Positions 16,282 to 24,516 of a stretch of 64,000 nt of DNA are shown here, piece after piece. Position numbers and translations under genes: made by a program. Source of the DNA: Ochrobactrum sp. RH2CCR150 (lineage in GTDB: Bacteria > Pseudomonadota > Alphaproteobacteria > Rhizobiales > Rhizobiaceae). The first letter of the stretch is position 1, and each line of letters opens with the position of its first letter. The stretch lies in NCBI GenBank assembly GCA_014138095.1, contig JACGXE010000001.1, forward strand, positions 760,357-824,356, read 5' to 3'. Below the pieces are notes generated by a model, which saw nothing but the letters and a program-made list of their open reading frames with translations, searched no databases and had not been told where the DNA came from.

Positions 16282-17313
16282 ATGCATCAGCGCTTGAACA
16301 AGATCGTTCAGCAATGGTCGGTGAGCTGGCGCGATGCGCTGGTTGCGTCCATTGCGGGCGCTGTGGCGTGGCTGATCTGTCAATGGCTTCTCGGCCAGCC
16401 ACGGCCGGTCTTTGCCATGGTCACGGCGGTGATTTGTCTCGCGCCCAACCTGCCAAACCACGGCAAACAGGCCATCGGCGTGATGGTCGGCGTGACGACT
16501 GGCGTGGTGATCGGAGAATTGTCGCTTCTGCTGCCGGAAACCATTCCCGTCATGCATATGGCCGTGGTGACCTTCATTGCCATGGTGCTGGCTACATCGT
16601 TCGGCATGGCGCCGGCGATTGCCATCCAATCCGGTGTTTCGGCCATTCTGGTGCTGGCCATGGGGCCGCAGGTGGCGGGCGTGACCCGCCTGATCGACGT
16701 TCTGGTGGGGGCAGGTGTCGGGCTTTTGTTCAGCCAGATCTTGCTAACGCCTGACCCGGTGCGGCTGATCGACAGGGCGGCGCGGGGCCTGCTGGACCGG
16801 CTGGCAAACGGGCTGAAACAGGCGGCTTTGGCGCTCGATAAACAGGACCCGGTGCGCGCGCAAAATGCGATCAACCAGTTCACCTCCGCCCATCGGGCCG
16901 TCATCGCGCTGGGGGACGGCATTGCGCTTGCCCGCAGCAATGCGCGCTGGTCGTTGCGCGGGCGGCTCGCGGCCCGCGAAGTGACGGAAATGGCCGGGCG
17001 TTATGATCGTCGCGGCATTCGTCTTTATGCCTCGGCGCTACTGTTTGGCGAAGCGCTTGGCAATGCGCTGCGCAAGAAAGAGGCTCCCCCGCCGCCATGG
17101 GTCAGCGAGGCGCTGCAGATCATCATCGCCAATTGTTCGCTGGATGAAGGCGTGGTGCCGCAGCGCATTCCGCCCGTGCCGAAGGAAATACCCTTCGGCT
17201 GGCGCGATTGCGTACACCGGCTGGAATCGGTGCAGGATACGCTGTTGCACTTCCTGCATTCGGGAATTCCCGACAGTGTGCCGGTCCAGACAAGGAAGAC
17301 GGTACACTCTTGA
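16282..17313 (+). CDS. FUSC/aromatic acid exporter (ArAE) family membrane protein
   Basis: This 343-residue protein has a block of about six membrane helices in residues 18-155 (for example AMVTAVICLAPNLPNHGKQA and the repeated GVMVGVTTGVVIGE region) and a soluble C-terminal half rich in helices. This is the layout of half-size FUSC/ArAE proteins, which export aromatic acids or related compounds. GGAGAAAGCC precedes the ATG. The specificity is unknown and there is no adjacent membrane-fusion protein. Confidence 0.78.
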   Translation: MHQRLNKIVQQWSVSWRDALVASIAGAVAWLICQWLLGQPRPVFAMVTAVICLAPNLPNHGKQAIGVMVGVTTGVVIGELSLLLPETIPVMHMAVVTFIAMVLATSFGMAPAIAIQSGVSAILVLAMGPQVAGVTRLIDVLVGAGVGLLFSQILLTPDPVRLIDRAARGLLDRLANGLKQAALALDKQDPVRAQNAINQFTSAHRAVIALGDGIALARSNARWSLRGRLAAREVTEMAGRYDRRGIRLYASALLFGEALGNALRKKEAPPPPWVSEALQIIIANCSLDEGVVPQRIPPVPKEIPFGWRDCVHRLESVQDTLLHFLHSGIPDSVPVQTRKTVHS

Positions 17314-17352
17314 GCAATTCAACCGAAGTTGCTTTCCGATTGGGATGTTAAT

Positions 17353-17568
17353 CTACTCCCATGGATGCGACCGCACCGGATTTGCCAAAACATTGGATCT
17401 CACCGAACCCTGGTCGGCTGATATTTGCCGTTCCCTTTGAATGGCATCGGTTTCAATGGCGGAAACGTGACTGTTCTTTCGGTAGGGAGACGACGCGTCG
17501 TATCCCGCCTGTCCAGCGCAGCCTGCAAGAACGATCATAGATAAAACAATACAGGAATTGAAATTCAT
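17353..17568 (-). CDS. Small putative lipoprotein
   Basis: This 71-residue frame starts MNFNSCIVLSMIVLAGCAGQ. It has a hydrophobic signal and an LAGC lipobox with Cys17. The rest is polar (YDASSPYRKNSHVSAIETD) with no recognised domain. The ATG has AAGTGGA upstream, and a GTG nine bases earlier is in frame. The n-region lacks a positive charge, which weakens the call. It is convergent to the FUSC gene. Confidence 0.5.
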   Translation of the reverse strand: MNFNSCIVLSMIVLAGCAGQAGYDASSPYRKNSHVSAIETDAIQRERQISADQGSVRSNVLANPVRSHPWE

Positions 17569-17678
17569 TATGTCCACTTATTAATAGGGTTCAATATATT
17601 GGGTTTTAAAATTATTAAAACATATCAACTGGTTAAGGCGATATGAGGATATCATGATGGGAGATAGTACACGCATGT

Positions 17679-17696
17679 CCGGGTCGCAAGACCCGG
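17679..17696. repeat. Short perfect inverted repeat downstream of clpP
   Basis: The arms CCGGGTC and GACCCGG are separated by four bases. It lies 44 bp past the clpP stop on the leftward transcript. No T-run follows, so it is not a clear terminator. Confidence 0.5.
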
Positions 17697-17739
17697 GCCA
17701 TGCAAATACTGTCGCTTCTTTCATTTTGTGTGGTGGCCT

Positions 17740-18348
17740 TTATGAAACCGGGTCGTCACGCTTTTCCAGAATGTGATCGACCAGCCCCCAGTTGAGACCT
17801 TCCTGCGCGGTCATGAAATTATCGCGGTCCAGTGCGCGTTCAACCTCTTCTTCGTTGCGTCCGCAATGTTCTGCGTAAAGCCGTATCATGCGGCGTTTGG
17901 TACGCTGCACCTCCTCGGCATGGATGAAAATATCCGATGCCTGGCCCTGAAACCCGCCCGATGGCTGGTGCACCAGCAGGCTGGCATTGGGCAGTGCTGC
18001 GCGGTGGCCGGGTTCGCCCGCCATCAGCAGGAAGGACCCCATCGAGCGGGCGGTGCCCATGCAAAGCGTGTGAACAGGTGCACGGATATAGCGCATCGTA
18101 TCGTAGATCGCGAAACCGCTCGTCACCACACCGCCGGGCGAATTGATATAGAGATTGATCGGCAGCCTGGCATTTTCGGCTTCGAGAAACAGCAACTGGG
18201 CGCAGACCAGTTCCGAAACCGTGTCGTTCACCTCACCGTTCAGAAACACGATCCTCTCGCGCAGCAGACGGGAGTAAATGTCGAATGACCGCTCGCCGCG
18301 GCTCGATTGTTCAACGACCATAGGGACGAGTTGCATCGTTTCGCGCAT
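17740..18348 (-). CDS. clpP: ATP-dependent Clp protease proteolytic subunit
   Basis: This 202-residue cytoplasmic serine protease has the full catalytic triad: Ser102 in [14 protein letters not shown], His127 in LLVHQPSGG, and Asp in the [12 protein letters not shown] motif. Length and motifs match ClpP. No clpX or clpA lies next to it, and the GTARSMGS motif differs from the common GQAASMGA, so this is probably a second ClpP paralogue and not the housekeeping copy. GGAAAGGAG precedes the ATG. Confidence 0.92.
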   Translation of the reverse strand: MRETMQLVPMVVEQSSRGERSFDIYSRLLRERIVFLNGEVNDTVSELVCAQLLFLEAENARLPINLYINSPGGVVTSGFAIYDTMRYIRAPVHTLCMGTARSMGSFLLMAGEPGHRAALPNASLLVHQPSGGFQGQASDIFIHAEEVQRTKRRMIRLYAEHCGRNEEEVERALDRDNFMTAQEGLNWGLVDHILEKRDDPVS

Positions 18349-18390
18349 GGCGAACTCCTTTCCAGATTGTCGGATGAAGGCGTGGTCGGG

Positions 18391-18750
18391 TTAGGCCGCG
18401 CGCATCAGCAGCGATCCATTGGCATTGGCTGCAACCGGGGCAGGGCGCTTCAGCCTTATGTCGCTCAGCACATGGCTGATCTGTAAGCGCGTGCCGCCCT
18501 CACCATTGGGAGCAATGCTGAAAGTGACGGTGCTTTCGAGAAAAGGCGGTTCCTTCTCGCGCATCCGATAGGTGATTTCCTCACCGGGTTTGCACGATGC
18601 GGCACTCTGTTCGGCAAGATCGGCTGCAGGAAGCCAGTGCTCCCGGAATTCGGGCGTGCTGATTGCCCGCCAGACCTTCTGCGGCGCAGCATCCAGCTCA
18701 TAGGTCTGTGCGATATCGGGCCTCGGCGTTTGGCTCTGCTGCTCGGTCAT
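18391..18750 (-). CDS. SRPBCC/AHSA1-domain protein
   Basis: This 119-residue protein reads YELDAAPQKVWRAISTPEF near the N-terminus and ends with a beta-rich half, the START-like SRPBCC/AHSA1 fold. These proteins bind hydrophobic ligands and often sit behind an ArsR regulator, as here. The ATG overlaps the ArsR stop (ATGA), so I used MTEQQ as the start and not an upstream in-frame ATG inside arsR. The ligand is unknown. Confidence 0.82.
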   Translation of the reverse strand: MTEQQSQTPRPDIAQTYELDAAPQKVWRAISTPEFREHWLPAADLAEQSAASCKPGEEITYRMREKEPPFLESTVTFSIAPNGEGGTRLQISHVLSDIRLKRPAPVAANANGSLLMRAA

Positions 18751-19061
18751 TGGTCCATATCCTTCAGCAAGTCTTTCAGGGCATCGATGCGCGCTGGCCA
18801 GTAGGCGCGATATTTCATCAGCCACTGGGCCATCAGCGCCAGACCGTCGGGGTCGACTTCGTAATTCACGAACCGCCCGCGCTTTTCTTCCCGTACCAGA
18901 CTGGCGCCGCGTAAAACCGCCAGATGCTGGGACATGGCGGGCTGGCTGATCTCCATGCCTTCGCGCAGTGCGCTGGCATTCAGACTGCCAGTCGCCAGTT
19001 TTTCATAGATTGCGCGTCGGGTCGGATCGGCCAGCGCCTTAAAAATATCGTTCTCGCTCAT
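18747..19061 (-). CDS. ArsR-family transcriptional regulator
   Basis: This 104-residue winged-helix protein contains IFKALADPTRRAIYEKLATG and the recognition helix ISQPAMSQHLAVLRGASLV. It has no Cys metal-site motif (no ELCVCDL), so it is the AHSA1-linked subgroup that is probably not metal-responsive. It is first in a two-gene operon with the SRPBCC protein. A perfect inverted repeat just upstream is a likely operator. The start is MSENDIFK, and a frame reaching seven residues further back is poorer. Confidence 0.9.
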   Translation of the reverse strand: MSENDIFKALADPTRRAIYEKLATGSLNASALREGMEISQPAMSQHLAVLRGASLVREEKRGRFVNYEVDPDGLALMAQWLMKYRAYWPARIDALKDLLKDMDQ

Positions 19062-19068
19062 GACTAAT

Positions 19069-19088
19069 ACATAAGCATACACTTATGT
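19069..19088 (-). promoter_or_regulatory. Probable ArsR operator
   Basis: ACATAAG and CTTATGT form a perfect 7-bp inverted repeat with a 6-bp spacer, 8 bp upstream of the ArsR ATG. The size and position are typical of ArsR autoregulatory sites. Confidence 0.6.
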
Positions 19089-19128
19089 GATTCGCAAGCC
19101 GTGTTTGGGCCTTGCCGAGCGTTCGCGC

Positions 19129-19506
19129 CTATTTGTCGGGCGAGGTGAACTGCATCGTATAGACACCCCCGCCGATGCCTTGCGCGAGCGAGGGAGCCAG
19201 TTGCACCGGCGTGCATTTCTGCACGGCCTGTATGGCGGTATCGACAAAAGCTTTCCTGGCTTTGTCGTCGCCCTGCACATCGATCGCCGTGGCACGGGGA
19301 GCGCCGATCAGGCTGCCGTCGCGCTTGAAGCTGAAGCTCAGCGTGACGGATGAGTTCTTCGTATCGGCAGGCGGCGACCAGCAGGCCTGCAACGCCGCAC
19401 CAACCTCTTCCATGGACTTCAGTTCCGCCGCCTGAACCGCGCCAGCAGTCAGAAAGACGGATGCAAACAGACCAGTCATAGAAATGAGTTTTTGAACCGC
19501 GATCAA
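19129..19506 (-). CDS. Exported protein resembling a TonB/TolA C-terminal domain
   Basis: This 125-residue protein has a signal peptide ending near GAVQA-AELK. The mature part contains ACWSPPAD, LSFSFKRDGSLIGAPRAT and AIQAVQKCTPVQL, the pattern of TonB-C/TolA-C-like domains with two Cys that could form a disulfide. It starts with TTG, supported by GGGGAGG five to six bases upstream. The next ATG lies within the signal sequence. Its role is unknown, probably a periplasmic protein-protein module. Confidence 0.62.
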   Translation of the reverse strand: MIAVQKLISMTGLFASVFLTAGAVQAAELKSMEEVGAALQACWSPPADTKNSSVTLSFSFKRDGSLIGAPRATAIDVQGDDKARKAFVDTAIQAVQKCTPVQLAPSLAQGIGGGVYTMQFTSPDK

Positions 19507-19540
19507 TTTGGCCTCCCCAAGCGCGATGTTTCCACATTGA

Positions 19541-19600
19541 AGTAGGGCAGTAGGGGAATAGGGGAATAAGGCAGTATGTTTTGGTTGCGGACGGCCGAGG
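19541..19600. repeat. Second copy of the octamer/AAAACATACT element
   Basis: The sequence contains AGGGCAGT at 19544-19551, then GGGGAATA octamers and GTATGTTTTGGTTG. Its reverse complement matches the right part of the element at 4850-4892, including ACCAAAACATACT followed by octamers. AGGGCAGT is the unit of hypervariable octamer loci in Brucella. Confidence 0.75.
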
Positions 19601-19612
19601 CGTTGTTAATCC

Positions 19613-19692
19613 TATTCCCCTATTCCCCTATTCCCCTATTCCCCTATTCCCCTATTCCCCTATTCCCCTATTCCCCTATTCCCCTATTCCCC
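19613..19692 (+). repeat. Octamer tandem repeat, ten perfect copies of TATTCCCC
   Basis: Ten uninterrupted TATTCCCC units fill exactly 80 bp. The array lies 125 bp before the chosen MFS start and follows the AGGGCAGT-type element directly. A run of this length and purity is expected to change copy number by slipped-strand mispairing. Confidence 0.95.
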
Positions 19693-19817
19693 TTGATCGC
19701 TGCCATCAGAAAAATTCAATTGTACGCCAACGCTTGAAGGGTATTTTGCGGCGCACGACCCAGTTCTCTCCCAAGTCGAACTTTCTCAAGTCAGCTTTTT
19801 CCCGTTCGGATATTTCA

Positions 19818-20993
19818 ATGTCATCCTCCCCCAATACCGCTCAACACCAGACGGCTATCCGTTATGCGCTGGGCGGTTTTCTCGCCATGGCCTCCGCAAT
19901 GGGGATCGGGCGTTTCATCTACACGCCGATCCTGCCGGGCATGATGGCCGATCTTGGCTTCAACGCTGCTGATGCCGGCTTCATCGCTTCCGCCAATTAT
20001 ATCGGCTATCTGCTTGGTGCTGTCGCGGCGGGTTATGGCTGGTCGGCAGGCATTGAACGGGCCAGCGTGATCACCGGCCTGATCATCAGTGCGGTGCTTT
20101 GCGCGGCCATGGCGCTGTTCGACGGCGTCTGGATGTTTGCAGCCATCCGCTTTGCTGCGGGTTTCATCAGCGCGGTGACCATGATCCTTTGCACCGCCAT
20201 CGTGCTCAGCCATGTGACCGCCGCAGAGCGCAGCGGGCTTGGTGCGGTGCATTTCGGCGGGGTGGGCAGCGGTATTGCCATCTCGGCAGTGCTGGTCGCC
20301 GCCATCCGCTTTTCCGGCCTTGGCTGGCGTGCGGATTGGGTCGGTGCGGCACTGCTCACGCTGGTCATGCTGGCGGGGGTGGTCTTTCTGGTGCGCGAAG
20401 GACCGCGCGGCAATGGCGGCAACACCCGTGAGCCGGCTTTGCCGAAAAGCTTTGCCTTCAACGCATTGGCGCTTGCCTATGGTATTTTCGGCTTCGGCTA
20501 TGTCATCACCGCGACGTTTCTGATCGCCATCGTGCGCGCCAACGAGGGCGGACCGCTGATGGAAGCAGCCGTGTGGATTGTCACCGGCCTGACCGCTGCG
20601 CCGTCCATCTGGTTGTGGTCCCCGGCGGCGAAAAAGTTCGGCCTGTTCAACGCCTTCGCGCTGACGGCGATATTGGAAGCCATCGGCGTTGCGGCCAGCG
20701 TCGTCATCGCGCCGCCTGTTGGCCCACTGGTTGGGGGTGCGCTTCTGGGCATGACCTTCATGGCGCTGACGGCTTTCGGTCTTCAGATCGCGCGGTTTCT
20801 GGCGCCTGCCTCGCCAAAGCGGGCGCTGGCGCGTATGACTGTGTGCTTCAGCATCGGGCAGATTGTCGGGCCGCTGGTCGCAGGTTTTATGGCGCAGCGT
20901 TCCGGCTCGTTCACCTCGGCCAGTCTCGCCGCCGCGCTGTCGCTGGTGGCGGTTGCTGTGATTGGCGTGCTGGCGGGTCAAAAGGCCAAGTAG
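19818..20993 (+). CDS. YbfB/YjiJ-family MFS transporter
   Basis: This 391-residue protein has about 12 membrane helices. It opens with [20 protein letters not shown], the conserved GxGRFxYTP segment of the YbfB/YjiJ branch of the major facilitator superfamily. The substrate is not known for this branch. I started it at [10 protein letters not shown]. An open frame continues 79 codons upstream through the octamer array and would encode repeated PIPLFPYS, which is not expected in this family. Copy-number changes in the array would shift that upstream frame. Confidence 0.85.
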   Translation: MSSSPNTAQHQTAIRYALGGFLAMASAMGIGRFIYTPILPGMMADLGFNAADAGFIASANYIGYLLGAVAAGYGWSAGIERASVITGLIISAVLCAAMALFDGVWMFAAIRFAAGFISAVTMILCTAIVLSHVTAAERSGLGAVHFGGVGSGIAISAVLVAAIRFSGLGWRADWVGAALLTLVMLAGVVFLVREGPRGNGGNTREPALPKSFAFNALALAYGIFGFGYVITATFLIAIVRANEGGPLMEAAVWIVTGLTAAPSIWLWSPAAKKFGLFNAFALTAILEAIGVAASVVIAPPVGPLVGGALLGMTFMALTAFGLQIARFLAPASPKRALARMTVCFSIGQIVGPLVAGFMAQRSGSFTSASLAAALSLVAVAVIGVLAGQKAK

Positions 20994-21072
20994 AACGACG
21001 AGAGTGGAAATCTGAAAAAGTTTTCCAACAAAATCTTACAAACATTTAACTGGCAAAGGCGCGGCAAGAAGC

Positions 21073-21100
21073 ATTCTATGGGGCGATAACCCCATAGAAT
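21073..21100 (+). promoter_or_regulatory. Perfect hairpin immediately before the bacA start
   Basis: The arms ATTCTATGGGG and CCCCATAGAAT are perfect 11-bp inverses around CGATAA. The hairpin ends 13 bp before the GTG start, leaving CGGGACCCTTTTC as the only linker. It could mask a weak ribosome site or bind a regulator. A related but imperfect version, TGTGGGGCGATTAGCCCA, occurs near 32318. Confidence 0.6.
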
Positions 21101-21113
21101 CGGGACCCTTTTC

Positions 21114-22364
21114 GTGTTCGTATCTTTCTTTCCTCGCCCAAAACTGTTTTTCCCATCTGTCGTGCTCTGGAGCCTGCTGGCTGTCCTTAGCTGGTACATG
21201 GGGGGAGAAAATCTCGGGCGCATATTCGGAATGCCGCCAGCCGCCGCGGATGCTGCGCCGATCATCGGCGCCAGCATTTTCTGGTCCACGCCGTTCCTCT
21301 GGTTCTACATCTATTTTGCGGTAGCAACCTTTGCGTTTTATGCTTTCTGGGCAGTGTTTTCACCGCATCCATGGCAGCGCTGGTCGATCCTCGGTTCGGC
21401 GCTGATCCTGTTCACGACCTATTTCTCCGTGCAGGCCAGCGTGGCGGTGAATGCCTGGTATGGTCCGTTCTACGATATGGTGCAGAAGGCGCTGTCGACG
21501 CCGGGTTCGGTCACGGCCAGCGATTTCTATTGGGGCACTGTCGACTTCCTTGGCATCGCCTTCATCGCGGTCACGGTCGGTGTGCTGAGCCTGTTCTTCG
21601 TCAGCCATTACATCTTCCGCTGGCGCACGGCGATGAATGATTATTACATGAGCCACTGGCCGCAACTGCGCCACATAGAAGGTGCGGCGCAGCGCGTGCA
21701 GGAAGACACGATGCGATTTTCCTCAACGCTGGAACAGTTGGGCGTCAGTCTGGTGAAGGCCGTCATGACGCTGATCGCCTTCTTGCCGGTCTTGTTCAGT
21801 TTTTCCGAGAAGATCAATGAACTGCCAATCATCGGCGTCATCCCGCATGCACTTGTGTGGGCGGCGGTTTTCTGGGCCGTCTTCGGTACAGGCCTGCTGG
21901 CGCTGGTCGGCATCAAGCTGCCGGGGCTGGAGTTTAACAATCAGCGCGTGGAAGCGGCCTATCGTAAGGAACTGGTTTATGGCGAGGATCATGATGACCG
22001 CGCGGGGCCGGTTACAATGCGCGAATTGTTCCGCAATGTCCGACACAATTACTTCCGGCTCTATTTCCACTATGTCTATTTCAACGTGGCCCGCATTCTC
22101 TACCTGCAGGCGGACAATGTCTTTCCGACGATCATCCTCATTCCGTCCATCGTGGCAGGCAAGCTGACACTTGGCCTGATGAACCAGATCAGCAACGTGT
22201 TCTCTCAGGTGCAGGGTTCGTTCCAGTATCTCGTCAATTCATGGACGACGATCATCGAGCTTTTGTCGATCTACAAACGTCTGCGGGCTTTCGAGGCGAC
22301 CATCCATGGCGAACCGCTGCCGTCGCTGGATCGCGAAAATCTGGAAACACCGCAGGGCGTTTAG
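21114..22364 (+). CDS. bacA: Peptide transporter BacA/SbmA
   Basis: This 416-residue inner-membrane protein starts at a GTG as [13 protein letters not shown], which is the typical BacA beginning. Seven to eight membrane segments are visible, and the SbmA/BacA signature region includes [19 protein letters not shown] and [21 protein letters not shown]. The family takes up proline-rich peptides and affects very-long-chain fatty acids of lipid A. In rhizobia and Brucella it is needed for chronic host infection. No strong Shine-Dalgarno sequence is seen. The TAG stop is the first triplet of a dispersed repeat. Confidence 0.95.
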   Translation: MFVSFFPRPKLFFPSVVLWSLLAVLSWYMGGENLGRIFGMPPAAADAAPIIGASIFWSTPFLWFYIYFAVATFAFYAFWAVFSPHPWQRWSILGSALILFTTYFSVQASVAVNAWYGPFYDMVQKALSTPGSVTASDFYWGTVDFLGIAFIAVTVGVLSLFFVSHYIFRWRTAMNDYYMSHWPQLRHIEGAAQRVQEDTMRFSSTLEQLGVSLVKAVMTLIAFLPVLFSFSEKINELPIIGVIPHALVWAAVFWAVFGTGLLALVGIKLPGLEFNNQRVEAAYRKELVYGEDHDDRAGPVTMRELFRNVRHNYFRLYFHYVYFNVARILYLQADNVFPTIILIPSIVAGKLTLGLMNQISNVFSQVQGSFQYLVNSWTTIIELLSIYKRLRAFEATIHGEPLPSLDRENLETPQGV

Positions 22365-22480
22365 AGCATTTCCAGCAAAAGTGCGTAGCGGCTACGCGGG
22401 GAAATCAGTTCACTGGACTGATTTCTGATCCCGCTTCGATGCGTAGGATAATGCGTAAAATAAATACTAGAGCGGTTACC
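22363..22480. repeat. Dispersed intergenic repeat family A, copy 1
   Basis: It begins AGAGCATTTCCAGCAAAAGT, then GCGTAGCG, and contains GATAATGCGTAAAA before AGAGCGGTT. Copies with the same start are at 56344 and 58853. This copy carries an extra insertion (about 22400-22436) with CAGTTCACTGGACTG. Confidence 0.75.
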
Positions 22481-22494
22481 CAGCACCCTCGTGC

Positions 22495-22532
22495 TTCGAG
22501 GCGGCGCTTACGCGCGTCCTCAGCATGAGGGT
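22495..22532. repeat. Imperfect palindrome ACCCTCGTGCTTCGAGG / CCTCAGCATGAGGGT
   Basis: The outer arms ACCCTC-TGCT and AGCA-GAGGGT pair with a few mismatches around a GC-rich centre. The form is common as a dispersed rhizobial palindrome. It sits between the 3' ends of the convergent bacA and the deacetylase. Confidence 0.65.
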
Positions 22533-22546
22533 TTGGAAAACGCCGG

Positions 22547-23578
22547 TTACGACCTGTTTTGCGCAGCGTGGCCGGTGTTTTTGTCGAGGCTGTTCAGATA
22601 GTCGCCATAGGTCGTGCATTTAACATCGGGCTTGGTGCAGACTTCAGAAACAAGTCGCTCCATGGCGCGCCAATAAGCACCGTCATTCATCAGCACGAAA
22701 TGGAAGCCAAGCTGCAAGGGAATGCGCTCACCGTCATATTGCTTGTCGAAGGCGGTGCGAAACGCCTTATAGGCGCGGTCCTCGAAGGCTGCCGATTGTT
22801 CCCGCACTTCCTTGCCCTTCGAATGGCGAACATAGAGATTGTAATCCATGCCGACGATCGGGCGCTGCGACGGGCCTTCCGGGATCAGCGGCAATCCAAA
22901 GGATGCGAACTGGCCTGTGAACTGAGGCAATTCCGGCCCGCGTGTGACGGATGAGGCCTGATAGCGGAAACCATTGGCCTTCAGCGCGTCCTGCACCGGT
23001 TTCGAAGCGGCGAGATAGGGCGCGCGAAAGCCGTTGATGCCGTGCAGCGCGAGGTCGCGCCAGCCGTCCGGCTCGCCGTCGATACCGTTGTTCTTGTAGG
23101 CGTCGGCGACGATGCGGCGAAACTCGCCGACTTCCTTGTTCCAGTCGGCGGTGGACCAGCTTGTGCCGTCGAAATGGCCGCAGCCATGGCTGGCAATCTC
23201 GTTGCCCTCCAGATGCGCCTGCCAGATATTACCAAGCCGGGTCACGACTTCATCATGGGTCTGGGCAAAGCCGACATTGGACGCACCCGCCTTTTTGTGC
23301 GGCGGCTGATAGCTGGCGCGGTCCTTTCGGGTCATAAGAAAGACGCAGGACAGGAAATAGGTGAAACGGGCGTTGTTCTTCTTCGCGAGTTCGCGCGAGC
23401 GCGTCCAGAGCGCATTGTCATGTGCGCCGTCGAAGGAAATCAGCACATATTGCGTTTTGACGGCAGCAGTTTCAGTTCCGGCATTCATGTCCGGTGATGT
23501 CGCCCCGGCAGGCGCACAAAAAGCCGTCGAAAGGGAAAGAGCGAGAAGAGTTTTGGGGGAGAAAACGCGCATTGCCAT
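22547..23578 (-). CDS. Exported polysaccharide deacetylase (NodB-like, CE4)
   Basis: This 343-residue protein has a signal peptide (cleavage about PAGA-TSPD). The NodB-type motifs are SFDGAHDN, containing a catalytic Asp and metal Asp region, and EIASHGCGHFDG, the metal His-x3-His pair. The later NGFRAPYL is the third CE4 motif. It would act in the periplasm on a polysaccharide or peptidoglycan sugar. The TFDDG motif is altered to SFDGA, so activity should not be taken for granted. It is convergent with bacA. Confidence 0.85.
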   Translation of the reverse strand: MAMRVFSPKTLLALSLSTAFCAPAGATSPDMNAGTETAAVKTQYVLISFDGAHDNALWTRSRELAKKNNARFTYFLSCVFLMTRKDRASYQPPHKKAGASNVGFAQTHDEVVTRLGNIWQAHLEGNEIASHGCGHFDGTSWSTADWNKEVGEFRRIVADAYKNNGIDGEPDGWRDLALHGINGFRAPYLAASKPVQDALKANGFRYQASSVTRGPELPQFTGQFASFGLPLIPEGPSQRPIVGMDYNLYVRHSKGKEVREQSAAFEDRAYKAFRTAFDKQYDGERIPLQLGFHFVLMNDGAYWRAMERLVSEVCTKPDVKCTTYGDYLNSLDKNTGHAAQNRS

Positions 23579-23780
23579 CAGATACCGGGAAAATCGAAGG
23601 CCGGGAAGGGGGATATGACCTCGCTATCCCTTGAATATGGCGAAGGTCGGACCGAAATTCACTTTTACGCGGGGCTTGATCTGCTTATTTCGCAGACGGG
23701 TCTTACATATGGCGACAATTCCGACTAAAAGCGCCAGAACATCTATTTCGTAAACCAGATTCAAGAACAATGGCAGGTCC

Positions 23781-24452
23781 ATGGCAGACGACAGTTTCAT
23801 TCGCGAGGTAAACGAAGAACTCCGTTCGGAACGGGCGAAGCAGGTCTGGAAGAATTTCGGCCCGATCGTGATCGGTGCTGCCGTTGCTATCGTTCTGGGC
23901 ACTGCTGGCTGGGTCGGCTATCAGCATTGGACCGACAGCAAGGCATCTGCATCCGGCGACAAGTTCCTCGCGGCGCTTGACCTCGCATCGGCAGGCAAGA
24001 ACGATGAGGCGCTTGCCGCGCTCGACGATCTGGAAAAGACCGGCTACGGTTCCTATCCGGTTCTGGCGCGCCTGCGTGCGGCTTCGGTTCTTGCTGGCAA
24101 GGGCGATGCGGCTGGCGCCGTGAAGGCGTTCGACGATATCGCTGCCGACAATGCCGTGCCAGGCCCTCTGCGTGATGTGGCGCGCCTGCGTGCGGGCTAT
24201 CTGCTGGTCGATAGCGGTTCTTATGACGATGTCGCCAAGCGCGTCGAAACCCTGTCCGCCGATGGCAACTCGATGCGCTCCAGCGCGCGCGAAGCCCTTG
24301 GCCTTGCTGCCTGGAAGGCCGAGCGTTACGACGATGCGGCCAAATTGTTCAAGCAGATCGCCGATGACGGTTTGGCCCAGGCCAATATCCGCCAGCGCGC
24401 TAACACCATGCTGGATCTGATGCGCAGCGCAGGCGTTGCGGCACAAAGTTAA
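23781..24452 (+). CDS. YfgM-like TPR protein (translocon-associated)
   Basis: This 223-residue protein has a cytoplasmic N-terminus (DDSFIREVNEELRSER), one membrane helix at about 27-46, and a periplasmic TPR_21 region with Ala-rich helical repeats. It matches YfgM, an ancillary subunit near SecYEG that takes part in periplasmic protein handling. It precedes der by 64 bp. In gammaproteobacteria the order is yfgM-bamB-der, but bamB is absent here. Confidence 0.82.
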   Translation: MADDSFIREVNEELRSERAKQVWKNFGPIVIGAAVAIVLGTAGWVGYQHWTDSKASASGDKFLAALDLASAGKNDEALAALDDLEKTGYGSYPVLARLRAASVLAGKGDAAGAVKAFDDIAADNAVPGPLRDVARLRAGYLLVDSGSYDDVAKRVETLSADGNSMRSSAREALGLAAWKAERYDDAAKLFKQIADDGLAQANIRQRANTMLDLMRSAGVAAQS

Positions 24453-24516
24453 ACAAAGGCTACCTTCGGGGCTGGTCTTGAACCGGCCCTGTTTCTTTCT
24501 GGAGTAATTTTCGTTC

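Noticed and set aside
19581..19817. N-terminal extension of the MFS protein with PIPLFPYS repeats
   Set aside because: It is the translation of the octamer array, is absent from the family, and a normal N-terminus begins at 19818. It is kept only as a phase-variation idea.
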